In this document: in pieces, positions 46,074-57,656 of the stretch
Layout of the letters: every line of letters begins with the position of its first letter
How positions within the stretch are numbered: position 1 is the first letter of the stretch
From: Pseudoneurospora amorphoporcata
Lineage: Eukaryota; Ascomycota; Sordariomycetes; Sordariales; Sordariaceae
Reading direction: 5' to 3'
Length of the DNA stretch: 64,000 bases
Assembly: GCA_033297205.1 (NCBI GenBank)
Contig: MU859155.1
Coordinates: 1 to 64,000, forward strand
Program-made: the position numbers and the translations under genes
The notes under the pieces: model-generated
The model's input: the letters and a program-made list of their open reading frames with translations, nothing else
The model's database searches: none
What the model was told of the DNA's origin: nothing

Positions 46074-48035
46074 GTTGGCGGTTGTTGTTTGGGGGCGGGG
46101 TGGTTTGAAAAGGGTTTGAGTTGAGAAAGATGTCCGAACGACGGAGTCGAGGACGAAAGAGTGGTAGAGCTGGTGGGATTATATAGGTAGAAAGCTGGCG
46201 GATGAAGAACTGAGGATGAGAGTGGCTCCTGACAGGAATCCATTTGGTTCTTTATAGAAGTTGGAGCATGGCAGACGTGGTAGGTACGTACCTATGCACG
46301 CAGGGAAGGGTTCCCCAACTCGCTCCCGCCCTATCAATCAGGGAACTCAAATCATAGGGTAGTCTCCGTAATCAAAGTCCAAAGCTCCATCCATTTCACA
46401 GCTTCGCCGTCCGAAGACAGGAGTTGGCATACGCCCTGACGCCTCAGAGGACGACGAATCAGTTCCATGCTGCACGCATGGTAATCTTGCCCTCCACACT
46501 GCTACAGACAAGGTCTCAAACCCCACTTCTTCAACCAACACGGCAAGTTGACGGTGAGCTCCTTCGAGGCTGGATGAACATCACCTACTGGGTAAGTAGC
46601 AGTGCAGCTATCATGTAGCATGAGGTTCTGTAGATACCGAGTTGACTATTTCCCATGGGGTAATAGGGGTTGCCGCTGCCCGGGTGGGTAAACATGGCCT
46701 GTACGTCAGTAATCTGTACATGATCGTCCAGCCATTGAGATCCTTAAAATATCTCCGAAACTAACACAAAGATACCCAGACATGGGACTTTTGCTGACAT
46801 TTTACGTTTCGGTTACTCGCCTAGGAATCACTAGGTGCATACGGGGTAGGTGTTTTAGCGGGGGCAGCGTGACAGATCCGCCGTCGCCAACGAAAGGTTG
46901 TCGTCTCTGAATACTTCAAGGACTCATTTGCTGAAAAGCTCCCAAACAGCATCCACGTAGATACCCAGCATGTAATGACAGCGGAGAGGCAAAGGTCCGC
47001 CGAGCTACGTGTATGTCATCCGTTATACCAGATGATGGGAGCTGCGGTAGCTACCTCACATATCCTTCATCTTGAGGATAAAGCGAAGTTAGAGCACCTG
47101 CGGCAGTGGTGTGAAGGTACGAGGCCCTATCCGGATGGTAGAGTTCGTAACCTCAAGCAACCGACTTCCGCGACGAGTGAACCATAACCCGGAAAAAGTC
47201 CAAAGGGTGATGATCCCGAAACCAAGTTCAATATTTGTCAAGGTGCTGCGCTATCTGGGGTATTTGGAAGGCCGTAAGGGTGTTGAGCTTGACCGACCCA
47301 ATATTTGTCATTGTACTTTTTGTGAACCCCGCGTTGGGGATGCCGGTAAACGGAGCTCCACAGACTGCTTACTCCTTAGCTGGCTGTTGATACAGGGGGC
47401 GCAAGCATAAACGCCGAAACACTGTGTTTCCCACATCATGATTTGGAATTGATAACATTGGATCTGGTTTGTGTAACCCGCACCTCTTTGCTATGCTTAC
47501 CTTGCTTCCGAGGGCATGTCGCCCCATGGTAAAAAGTAATGCAGCGGAATTTCCGCTACTCGGAATCCAGATCCCATCCATGAGATCTCATATACTCGGC
47601 GGCAGGCTACGGAATCGGAACTCCGCTCTGATGGACTTTGTACGAAACAAAACTCCGAATGGTGGAATGGGCTGTCTATTCCCATGGTCAATGCAGGCAC
47701 CCATCTACGTCCAAGATGGAAGGAGTGGCCTATCAGTTAGTCATTGATTCCTGAGCATCCAGAAGACTCACCGCAAAATGTTTGCAATGTCTGCCGCACT
47801 CGGCTTCGAAATGGTGTATTTGGAAACATGACAGCCTCCTCCTCGCCTTTTGACCACAGGTCAAAAATCCAATGTCGAAGACGCGCACCCTCAGTCGCAA
47901 AGATAAGGATTTTAGCATCCTTCAACCACACCATCACAACCTCAAACTATGATTCCTGATCATCAAGTAGATGCCCTCTGTTCCCTCAATCGCCCACAGA
48001 AATCAGCACGACGCCCTCCCGATAACAGGTCTCTG
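46074..48035. other. 2-kb intergenic region, no supported gene
   Basis: Normal composition. Overlapping open frames up to about 100 codons have no motifs, and no repeats or RNA gene are seen. It contains the promoter of the GFA gene. Confidence 0.5.
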
Positions 48036-49958
48036 TTAGCAACTGCCACGCCAAGGGGGGGATGCGAGCATCCATGCGAACCACGCCAATGCCACAAATC
48101 GCTGGGCTTCGAGAACCGATACATATCCGAATGCAATCCTGTCCGCTAGGAACAGTTTCAAGACGCACTCCTTATACGCGGCTTTAGTGGCAGGATCCTC
48201 GTGTGTCAGGACATAGGCATCCATGAACGAAGGACGGAAGTTTCGAATATCGACCGCTGCTTGTCTCGTACGTGGGACCGCGTTCGAGGTCAACGGCCTC
48301 TCGATGGGGTCGGGTCGTCTTCGCAGATGTTGAATGCACTTGAAGGCCAAGAATTCCCAGGGATTCGTAATGCTCAACGGGGGCAGAAATGTTTTCCGCA
48401 GAGTCAGCGCGGGTAAAACCCTTGGATTGGACAACCATATGGTGCAGTTTTCGTTCATCTCACTGAAGAAGGCCTCGACGTCGTGTGCGTAGTACACAAA
48501 CCGCGAGTAAAATGCGGGCGTGAGGACCTTAAACTCAAGTCTCTCAATGCTGCGCTTGTCGTCAGTGGCCTTATGAGAGAGCATCCTTTCAGTGTCATGG
48601 GCTATTCCGCTGGCAATATAGCTGACCTCGAGGGGAATGGTCGCTTTCTCAACCAGGTGTCGCAAGAATCTCCGGAAGACTTTCTCCAGTTGCGACTCAA
48701 TGGAATTGGCGTTCCGAGCGATGGTCCCCTTGGAAGGTTCCGGACGAAACCAAACATGGAGCTGGCGATAAAAGTACAGCGCGCGAGCTTGCAAGAGGAT
48801 ACGAGGGGCAGTGGCAAAGCCAACCCATCCCCAAGATCCTATGAATCTCGCTTTTTGGCAAGTGGTCATGGAAAACGGGTCAATGGCCGGGCCCTCATGA
48901 TGAAGTCTTGCCACCAATTTGTCGTGGCCTTCCGACGTCGAAAGTTTAATGGTGACATCGACTATGGGTTTTCCATTGTTGCGAGGGCTCAAGGGGTCAG
49001 TGGCTATCATGGAATAATATCCCTTTCGTGAGTTGAATGGCGAGACATGGAAGACCTTTGGCCATGCCTGTGTGAAGGGGATTCCATTGGCATGGTCTTC
49101 TATCGCACCCACGTACTGGTTCTCGCAATCTACCGGGTAGCCCTGTGGGTGATAGTTCAAACTACCCGGTACATGATCCCTTTTTAAGAAGTACATGTGT
49201 CGTTCCCCGAAGGTATTGTTCACTTCCAGGATCATGGCGGCTAGTGATTTGTGCGAATCGTATAGGTACCAGAAGGAGACAGGGTTGAAATGATAGCAGA
49301 GGAATCGAGCTGCTGTAACCAAGTACGCATAAGGGTATGTTGCCGGGTCAACGCCCTGGACGGGTTAGCAAACGCCTCGTAGAAAGAGTGCGAGTATTCA
49401 TACCTGAGTTTGAAGGCAAGTATCGAGCTTTTCGCGCAAGGTCAACTCCTCGCTCTCACGTTGCAGATAGTCAGAAGGATCCACGTCAAACCATCCCTTT
49501 TGCAGCTGTGATGTTGGCGAGAACCATGAGGCCCAGCCCGATGTTTGCTTGACTCCGACGGAAACCATGTTGGCTGCGTTACCTCGGTAACCGACAGGAA
49601 CTCCAACGACAAGATAGGCGTAAGAGAACGTGTGACTTTTCGGGCTGAGTCTCGTATGCGTCGTTCGGCATGGCAGAAGAAGAACTTGTCCTGGCCCGTC
49701 CCATTCTGGATTTTCGACAGTTGTCCATCGAAGTCGGAAGAGCTGGATGAGCTGGAAAAGCAGGAAAATAACCGCGGTGGCGGCGAAGATTTTCGCAACT
49801 CCTGCGCATATCTCGATTGTGGTTCCGCCGAAGAAACCATTGCGAACAAGAAGGAAAAAGGCCAGCAGTCCTGCATCAAGAAAGCCGGCGTAGAAAGTTA
49901 GAAAGCCGACGTAGTTGACGAGAGAGCCGACTGCGGCTGTCCCAGACAGGCCGTTCAT
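48036..49958 (-). CDS. DUF1365 family membrane protein
   Basis: CDS 49958-49404 and 49355-48036, 624 aa. The 48-bp intron has GTATGA, GCTAAC and CCAG signals and is in phase 0. Hydrophobic segments at about residues 10-60 are followed by the DUF1365 domain: LLLPCRTTHTRLSPKSHTFSY, then YLVTAARFLCYHFNPVSFWY, LEVNNTFGERHMYFL and KVFHVSPFNSRKGYYSM. The C-terminal 250 residues are fungal-specific. In bacteria, DUF1365 genes often sit beside cyclopropane fatty acid synthase and flavin oxidase genes, which suggests a lipid-modifying role; no such neighbour is present here, so the function is open. Confidence 0.85.
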
Positions 49959-50675
49959 AGGAGAAATAGAGCTAAAGAAGTGAAAGGAAAGCAGGTGCCT
50001 GCCTGCTTGGGAAGGTCAAATTGAATGAGATAGGTCCCTGACGGGAGTTTTCAATAGCTTCAACTCTTTGGTTGAACGGGGGTGGAAGTTTGGTGGCGCG
50101 GGAGAAGGGAGAAACCTAAAATATTACTAGTAGGTAGGTTGACGTCGTGCATCATGAGCACCTTGATGGACACTCACAATACCTAGGTAAGCTCAACCCA
50201 TCCATTCTTGCCGTCTACACCCACTATTGACCCATCTCACCTTCACGATAATACGTGACTAACGCGAGTCTAGACCACATCGACCTGCCACGCGGCTGAC
50301 TTCAATTTCTTCCCACGGAAGGAGCGACGAACGCCGATTGATGGTCAAGAGAAGGCGCAATAGGCGGAGAGGTTTGGATGAAAATCCCCTTATCGTGAAT
50401 GATCGCGAGGTCTCGGTTTGTGGGGAAAAGGGAGCTAAGGAACAAGCGCCCGCAGTCAATTCAGGTACCTCAACTGCTCAGCTCTTCAATGTGGTGTAGT
50501 CCAGTCGGGTCAGGACAGTCTGAACTTGTGTTGTCTCCACCTGTTCCTCGATTTCATGGATGTTCTCGCGTTTGCACATGGTGAATTTCATGCTCTCATC
50601 CGAACGAGAAAAGCGGACAGCCGCGAGGGATCACGGTGCCGGTTCCGCGATGTGTGAACTACGCTGGACGGAGCA
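49959..50675. other. Intergenic, no gene
   Basis: Promoter side of the DUF1365 gene. No motif or frame is supported. Confidence 0.5.
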
Positions 50676-51080
50676 TCACCGGCATTGTTTATTCCACATT
50701 CGGGATGAGGATCTGACCGGATCAGGAGTTGTGAAGCGCAAGGATCCACTGCTGAACGTCATGGTTTGTGCGCGTGCGCCCAGGCCTCCCTTCGAGGATC
50801 CACTGTGTAAATCTGTCCAATGGAAGGTCACTATGAAGTATGGACCAGCCCCAATGTGGCGGGGAAAGTCGCTCCAGGTCTGGCCGTTCGAGTCATCACT
50901 CGCCATCGTAGCAAGTGCCGCCCAACCGTGCCAATGTTCGACGGCAGCCCATCCCATTCCATCCACGTATCGCATGTTTCGGCGAGCAGACGGCTTCACC
51001 GGCGGGTATCGAGTAGCTGATACAGTGATTACAGCTGACAAAAGACAAGTTGCAATAGTAATAAACAGTTTCTTTGTCAA
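50676..51080 (-). CDS. Possible small secreted protein
   Basis: 134 codons without an intron. It starts MTKKLFITIATCLLSAVITVS, a good signal peptide, followed by a Trp/His/Gly-rich chain (MGWAAVEHWHGWAALATMAS, then GQTWSDFP). There are only two Cys, and no family is recognised. A longer frame lies on the opposite strand over the same bases, so coding is uncertain. It lies between the DUF1365 gene and mbf1, in 1.46 kb that otherwise shows nothing. Confidence 0.3.
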   Translation of the reverse strand: MTKKLFITIATCLLSAVITVSATRYPPVKPSARRNMRYVDGMGWAAVEHWHGWAALATMASDDSNGQTWSDFPRHIGAGPYFIVTFHWTDLHSGSSKGGLGARAQTMTFSSGSLRFTTPDPVRSSSRMWNKQCR

Positions 51081-51422
51081 ATTTGCCTCGCTCTCTTTGC
51101 TGCCTTATCCATAAACAGTATTTGAACCAACTGGCGAGCAACTGAACAAACAATCCATCTTTTCCCATCTTCCATCACCAAAACCAACGGTCAAGTTTGC
51201 TGCTACGAAGGACATGTGGATAGGGCCCTGAATTCCTTGAATCCACTCCAGCCTCTCCACCTGGCAACTTTATATTTCTCAGACGCAACAGCCACCCCAC
51301 CATCGTCAGCAATCCTCTTCCTCCTCTCGCGTACTCTGATATTACGACTCCAACTCCTATCTCAACAACAAAGGACTTCCGTTTCAGCTACACCCACCAA
51401 CAACCAAATAAATAACGTCAAA

Positions 51423-52014
51423 ATGTCTGCTTGGGATACCGACGCTGTCAAGATCGGCAAGAACGTCAGCCGCGGTGGTGCCGGTCCCCGCGAGACCGTT
51501 GTCCGCGGCAAGTCTGCCCTTAACGCTGCTCAGCGCAGTGGTGCTATCATCGCCACTGAGAAGAAGTATGGCGCCGGTAATACTGTACGTATTCCTCGTT
51601 CCCATCGTCTTTAACTCCTTGTTGCGCTCGCTGCGTTGCAAACACCATCTTCCACGTCGCCATTCATGTGTTAACCTGTCTGTCTTCTTACAGGCTTCCA
51701 AGCCTGGTGTCGAGGGCCAGCGCCTAACAATGGTTGACCGCTCCGACGACATCGTTAAGCCTAAGACCGTCAGCAAGGATGTTGGTGCCGCCATCCAGAA
51801 GGCTCGCAGCGCCATCATGATTGGCGACAAGGCCATGACCCAGAAGGAGCTTGCCACCCGCTGCAACTCTACCCAGGCCATCATCGCCCAGTACGAGCGC
51901 GGTGAGGGTGTCCCCGACCAGAAGCTCCTTGGCAACCTCGAGCGCGTCCTCAACGTCAAGCTTCGCGGTAGCGATATCGGCAAGCCGAAGTTCGAGAAGA
52001 AGGAGAAGAAGTGA
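51423..52014 (+). CDS. mbf1: Multiprotein-bridging factor 1
   Basis: CDS 51423-51584 and 51694-52014, 160 aa. The 109-bp intron runs from GTACGT to TTACAG. The MBF1 N-terminus (MSAWDTDAVKIGKNVSRGG) is followed by VDRSDDIVKPKTVSKDVGAA and a Cro/C1-type helix-turn-helix, SAIMIGDKAMTQKELATRC then NSTQAIIAQYERGEGVPD, at about residues 90-145, ending in a basic KPKFEKKEKK tail. MBF1 bridges bZIP activators to TBP and, in yeast, prevents ribosomal frameshifting at collided ribosomes. Codon use is strongly biased to C-ending codons, as in highly expressed genes. Confidence 0.93.
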
Positions 52015-52778
52015 GCATGTTTTCTTTGATTGAAACCATCTCTCACATAAAGGGTGTTCGCTCCCGCAGGTGCCGGTACCGAGGTAATTTTGGCCAACAC
52101 GGGACTGTGTCCTGCTTCGCGGAAAACCCCTGCGCTTGACTGGGACCGGCGCCCCGGGAGCAAGTTTACTACACGATTGTAATCATTGGGAGGGAAGAGT
52201 GGTGGGATGAACGCAGCAAGACGGATCCTGCTGCCTGCATGATGGATGATGATGATGAGGGAGGGTCGAAGGGCAAAACATCATAAGAATATGTGCCGAT
52301 GACCTGGTTTTTTATTTGCATACATCTACATTCAAGCGAGGGTGTCTTGCACTTTTTGGAAGGGATTGCTTATACTGCTTTCTCGGAGGGAAGGCGTTTG
52401 CTGAAAGATATCATGGGTCCTTTGTTCTGCGATAGACGACGGGATGAAGTAGACCTTTTTGAATTCGTCTCACTTTACCAGTTTCTTCATACGCTGCCTT
52501 TGTCTCCTCATCTGTGCCACGCTCTGCTCAATAGTTCGACTGCTTCGCCGTCGTGTATCTCGATGCTTTTCGATTTGTTTCCTAGTAACACCAAATGCTC
52601 TATCTCTATACCACCCAAAGGATACAACAAGGGTATATCCAGCAACCATGGTAACTGTAAAACCCCTAAACACTAACGCATGCTTTCAACTTGTTCACAT
52701 AACTTCTTCCATGAATGCCAAATTTGTTTCATAATACTATCCCCAAATTCTTCGTCGTCTTGATCAGATTTACCGGGC
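52015..52778. other. Convergent 3' intergenic region
   Basis: The 764 bp between the stops of mbf1 and cdt1. Short open frames without motifs; nothing supported. Confidence 0.55.
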
Positions 52779-54341
52779 CTAACCCAACAACGCTTTAGCT
52801 CTCTGAGCAACATCCGTCTTGCTCGGCTGCAGCGCCGTCTGCACAACAACGTTCTCTCTCCCACCCACCGTCACAATCCTCAACCACTGCGGCGCAACCT
52901 CGCTCGCCAACAGCCGGACGCAACCCGCCGCGTCCTCCTGCGAGATAGGCGTCCGCAGCGAGTCCTTGAGCTTGACTAGCAGCGCCGACATGGTAAATGC
53001 CATGCGCGCCTGCGCGCCTGTGGCCGTGCAGAGCATCCCAATCACAGACGCCACGTCCTCTGCCCGCTGCAGCGCGGCACGACGCTGGAGCTCGGCGGCT
53101 GAGGGTCCCGTCAGAGCGGCGAGGGCGGCTTGGTTCTCTTTGAGACGGATGCGGTCAAGGAGGGAGAGTTTGGTGCCGTCGGGTTTGAGAGGAGCAGGAG
53201 GAGTTATGAGCTGCTGCTTCTTTTCTTGTTCCAGTTGTTGCTTGCGAACGACACCGTTCTTGAGTTCTTCGAGGATGCGCTGGTTCTTGTTCAAGAGGGA
53301 AGCGGCTTTGATCGCGGACGCACAGGACTTGATCGGTGCTTGCGGAAGCGTGCTGAGGAAGAGGGAGGCGACTTGGCCTGGTCGACGCGAGTGCCAGAGC
53401 GCCCGGAGGTTGGACTCAAAGTCCATGTTGAGCTTGTGTTCTTGGAGAGGGCCCGAATGGCTTTCGTGTAGCTCGATGCAGATCTTGCCGCGACCGTAGT
53501 CGGAGAGGTAGAAGGAGGCTCTTGTGGTGGCCGTAGACTTTGCAGATGATACCCAATTCAGAACGCCGATGCAGCGTTGGATATCCTCAATCGTCACCTT
53601 GCGCTTACCCCAGGTTCGGGTCACACTGGGCAATAGTGTGCGCAGGTCGACTGGCGAGTTCGAGCCGTTATGCGCCAGTTGCATGGTATAGGTCTTAAGG
53701 AAGGCGGCTTGGAGGTCAAGCAGTTGGACGAGCTCTCGAGGTAGGTCGTGCTCGCTACTTTCGCCAACATGATGTTTTGACCTCCTCTTCGCGGATGACT
53801 GGAGAGCCAGGCGCTCCAATAGTGTCTCGGCTTCTGTGGCATCGCAATTGTTCTTTTGTAGGGGCTCGTCGTCTTCCTCGAGCAACCGCCGCTTTCGACT
53901 TGCGGAGACGGCTGGCGCAGAGAACTTTGGTATAGTTTTGAGGTCCAGCTTGATGCTTTCTGTATCATGCTCGTCCTTGACGGACCCGGTTTCCTTGAAT
54001 CTTACGGTCTTCTTCTTCTTGCGTGGGGTCTCTAAAGGAGCAATGTTTTCGTTGCCCTTTAAATCATCGCTCTTCTGGCGGAGTTTCTTGGTGATGGTTG
54101 GCGGACATTCGAGATCAAAGTCATCGTTAACTTTTCTCTTTCTTGAGCCGAGAACAATTTCAATCGAGGAAGTACGTGTGATTTCGGCTTGGGCGCGCTT
54201 CTTCGGAGTGCTGTTTTTGCCGAGGCTCTGTTGATTTTTGGCAAGACGGGTAAAGTCGCTGATATCGGGAGGAGGAGCTTGTTTACTTGGGCTAGGGTTC
54301 CCACGAGCGGATCGCGTGTTGCGGGAAGTCGTGCCGGGCAT
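52779..54341 (-). CDS. cdt1: DNA replication licensing factor Cdt1
   Basis: 520 aa, single exon. A basic, disordered N-terminal 200 residues (many KRK/KKK clusters, Ser/Thr-Pro sites) is followed by the central winged helix at about 204-300 (ELVQLLDLQAAFLKTY, TLLPSVTRTWGKRKVTIEDI, FYLSDYGRGKICIEL). The C-terminal winged helix lies at about 395-505 (SLLDRIRLKENQAALAAL, ELQRRAALQRAEDVASVIG, APQWLRIVTVGGRE). With Orc and Cdc6, Cdt1 loads the MCM helicase in G1. A clear PIP box was not found at the N-terminus. The C-terminal domain is the stronger evidence; the central one is more divergent. Confidence 0.8.
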   Translation of the reverse strand: MPGTTSRNTRSARGNPSPSKQAPPPDISDFTRLAKNQQSLGKNSTPKKRAQAEITRTSSIEIVLGSRKRKVNDDFDLECPPTITKKLRQKSDDLKGNENIAPLETPRKKKKTVRFKETGSVKDEHDTESIKLDLKTIPKFSAPAVSASRKRRLLEEDDEPLQKNNCDATEAETLLERLALQSSAKRRSKHHVGESSEHDLPRELVQLLDLQAAFLKTYTMQLAHNGSNSPVDLRTLLPSVTRTWGKRKVTIEDIQRCIGVLNWVSSAKSTATTRASFYLSDYGRGKICIELHESHSGPLQEHKLNMDFESNLRALWHSRRPGQVASLFLSTLPQAPIKSCASAIKAASLLNKNQRILEELKNGVVRKQQLEQEKKQQLITPPAPLKPDGTKLSLLDRIRLKENQAALAALTGPSAAELQRRAALQRAEDVASVIGMLCTATGAQARMAFTMSALLVKLKDSLRTPISQEDAAGCVRLLASEVAPQWLRIVTVGGRENVVVQTALQPSKTDVAQRAKALLG

Positions 54342-55071
54342 GATTGATGATGTTGTTGCTGATGATGTTGATGTATCGTATGGTGCTCGTTGACGGGGTA
54401 ACTAGAGATGACTGCTGATGGTATAATGGTAGAATGGAGATAGCTTTGAAGTTCAACGGGTGGCACCGGGAACCATTGTTTGGATATTGTCGTAGCAACG
54501 AAATCCTGAAGCAAGTGGATTTTGAAGAAGAGCCAAGACAAGAGGGTTGGGAAGGGGTATGACCGGTTATGGGGACGCGGTCAACCATTTCACGCGTAAA
54601 GTGGAAACGCGACGCGAAGCCGCTAGCGCCTTCACAATTCCTGCATTGCAGTGCACTTGCCAGTATGTAATCATACGTGCATAAACTTGTGCATCAATGC
54701 GCTTTGGAGAGAATTGACCAATGGATTCAAAGGACCCTAACCCTGGAGGTCAGCAGCGGGGTACGTCACTGAGGGGCTGCCCTGGTTCAGTGCTCCTTCC
54801 GCTTCCACCCCCAGGACCCCGGAACACAACCATCCACTCGCTTTCCCAGCATGAGATCCCGCTCCATTGTTGGCGCTGTTGGTGCTTGATTGCACCGTGT
54901 CATGCTGCCTTTGATCGCATCACTCCATCTGTCGGATTGAACTTGACCCTCAACATCCACGGCGTTTGTACTCGGCACTTCTGTTGTTTTGTACCTTTCC
55001 CGCAATACCAATCAATCTTCGCAACCTGAACATCTCCGTTTACTCCTCCTTCAATTGACCCAGTGACCATC
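54342..55071. other. Divergent promoter region (cdt1 / dienelactone hydrolase)
   Basis: The 730 bp between two start codons. ACGCG words near 54575-54615 (GGGACGCGGTC, TCACGCGTAAAG, AAACGCGACGCG) resemble MluI cell-cycle boxes, which would fit G1/S control of cdt1. This is inference from short words. Confidence 0.45.
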
Positions 55072-56379
55072 ATGGCCGATTCAGAGGTAGCAACCAAATC
55101 TCCCGAGAGCGACGCACTCGAGGACATTCCCGTCGCCGAGCCTACAGAGCATACTACTGTACCTTCTAATACAGTCGATTCGTCTTCGACCTCTGCTGCC
55201 GCGCCAGCTCCGGCTTTGTGCAATGACTGTACTTCAGACAGACCTACTCCTGCTGGACAAAAATCAACGGGTGAGATCATCAAGCTCAATGATATTGATG
55301 TTCGTGTTTCTTCATTTCCTACTTTGGCATTCGCACATATTGTCCATTATGAGTCTAACAAGCATTCTCCCACCCGCAGGTATACGTCTCGAAACCGGCC
55401 GACTACCCTCACACTCCATCCAAGCTCCTCCTTCTCCTGACTGGCGGCACCGGTCTTCATAGCGTCAACAACCAGATTCAAGCCGACAGGTTTGCCCAAG
55501 ATGGCGGCTTTGTCGTGGTTATGCCCGATCTTTTCGAAGGTGACCCAGCGCCCAACTCGACGACCGCACTAAGCCCCGAAGAGCTCCCTACCACTGACGT
55601 AGGCACGCGCTCGACTGCCACGACATCATCGTTCCTCGACATCTTCAAGATCAAAGCCGCCGAAACAGCCAAGAGTTTCCTCATAGACATGTGGCTGGCC
55701 CGGCACACCGAAGACAAGATCATGCCCATCCTGAAGAAGGTCTTGGACGGCGTACGCGATGAGTTTGCTGATGCGGTAGCCTACGGCGACGGAATCTACG
55801 CGGCCGGATACTGCATCGGCGGTCGATATGTTCTCCTGCTGGCGCGCCAGCAAACTCCTGCTCCTCGGAAGGCCTCGATCAGTGAAAGATTGGGCGGGAT
55901 TACGCTTCCATGGCAACATAAGCCTGCTGTTCCTGCTCCTGTTCCTACCGATTTGGGCAGCAGTGGGGAAAACAACCAGAGCGGTGATGATCTCGAAGCG
56001 AACAAACAGAATAAAACGACGGGCCCGTGGATCAAAGCTGGAGCGATCGCGCATGCGACGCTAGTGTCCAAAGACGATTTCAAGGGCCTGAAGGCCCCCA
56101 TCAGTATGGTCTCGGTGGAGAATGACCCCGTCTTCCCGGACGAGGTGCGCATTGCGGGCGAGGATTCCATGAGCGAGAACAATGTTGAACACGAGGTACA
56201 GGTGTATCCCGGTGTGCCACATGGTAAGCTGTCATCTGCCTCCGCAAATATTAGTATTGTCCCCGCTAACAGAAGGACCAACAGGTTTTGCCGTTGTGGG
56301 AGAGTATGAGGATGCTCATATCAAGGAGGCGCAAGCTACCGCCTTTGAGCAGATGCTGAAGTGGCTTGCAGATCATTAA
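55072..56379 (+). CDS. Dienelactone hydrolase family protein
   Basis: CDS 55072-55299, 55380-56223, 56285-56379, 388 aa. Splicing the first intron joins KLNDID to VYVSKPADYPH, and the second joins YPGVPH to GFAVVGEY, both conserved texts. Alpha/beta-hydrolase fold with the DLH triad: Cys in GYCIGGRY, Asp in ENDPVFPDE, His in PGVPHGFA. The first intron uses an unusual GTTCGT donor. An 80-residue acidic, Ala/Thr-rich N-terminal extension precedes the domain. A Cys-containing APALCNDCTSDRP block just before the domain is common in fungal members. The substrate is unknown. Confidence 0.85.
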
Positions 56380-56565
56380 TAATGTCTTGGTGATGAGTTT
56401 TGGCGTTTCCTAATGTAATCGGCGCTCAGGTGAAAGGTTATATGTGTGACGTTGGATGGAATATGGCAAATGGGTATCTTGATGATTTGCTTGCAACGCT
56501 GGTTGGCGAATGGTCCCAGAGGGGAATAACTAGACACAATTTCTGTCCTGTGCTGCTACTGTCAT

Positions 56566-57656
56566 CTATGAGACAGTGCAGATGATCTTGCCCATGGTTG
56601 TGTTCGCCTCAAGCTGCTTGTGAGCCTTGACAATTTCCTCAAAGGGCAAAACAGTGTCGATAAAGATCTTGAGATCACCGCTCTCGAACTTGGGCAGGTA
56701 CTCGCACAACTTGTTCCTCAGCTGGCCCTGATAGTTCTCGTCGCGGCTCCTCAGAGTGCTCCCTTCCACGCGGGCCCTCTTGTAGAGCAGCTTGGAGATG
56801 TTGACCTTGTCGGCTACAGCACCGCCCATCAGTCCCAGCATGCAGATGCGCCCATCACGCGCAACCGCATCCAGGTTCTTCTGGAAGTAACTGGCGCCAA
56901 TAAAGTCAACGACCAAATCCACACCCTTGCCATCCGTCTTCTTCAAGATCTCCTCCGCCCAGTCCTGCTCATTGTAATTGAACGCTGCCGTAGCGCCAAG
57001 CTCGTTTTCGATAAACTTGCACTTATCAGCCGTGCCGGCCGTCGCAAAGATCTGTTTCGCGCCCGCCAGCTTAGACAGCTGAATGCCCGCAATCGACACC
57101 CCCGAAGCTCCAGCATGCCACAAGATCGTCTTTCCTTCCTCGCCGATCCCGCCTAGCACAAAGTGCAACGCCTGCGTCGCCGTGATCCACGTCTCCGGCA
57201 CGCCGGCCGCCTGCTCAAAGCTCAGGTGCGCCGGCTTGTGTAAAAGCATCTTGGATGAGACAGCAATGTACCCGGCGTAGGCGCCACCGTAGGCTAGGCC
57301 GAAAACCTCGTCGCCGACCTTAAAATCGCCGTGGTCACCGTCACCAAAAGAGTCGATGACGCCGGAGAATTCGACGCCCAACGTGCTGGGCGCCTGGGGA
57401 GGCAAAGGGTAGTGGCCTTCGCGCTGGATCAGGTCCATGCGGTTGAGGCCGAAGGCTTTGACTTTGACGAGGGCTTGACCGGGCTGGGCTTGAGGGATGG
57501 GAGTGTCGGGGTTTATGAAGAGGTTGTCGGCGGAGCCTTTGCCGTTTTTGATGTCTGTTTTGTTCGTGTTAGACAACTACATGGGAAAATTTAATATTTC
57601 GATGCGCGGTGGGTTGGAGGTGTCTTACCGACTGCTTTCATGGTGTTTGGTGCCAT
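56566..57656 (-). CDS. NADPH:quinone oxidoreductase, PIG3 type (zeta-crystallin family)
   Basis: CDS 57656-57629 and 57554-56566, 338 aa. The 28-bp first exon encodes MAPNTMKAV; the 74-bp intron has GTAAGA, TCTAAC and ACAG signals and joins in frame. MDR fold without the zinc ligands of alcohol dehydrogenases: FGLNRMDLIQREGHYPLPP, GVEFSGVIDSFG, GVPETWITATQALHF, the nucleotide-binding LWHAGASGVSIAGIQLSKLAG, and DLVVDFIGASYFQKN. Relatives reduce quinones with NADPH. It is convergent with the hydrolase 186 bp away. Confidence 0.9.
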
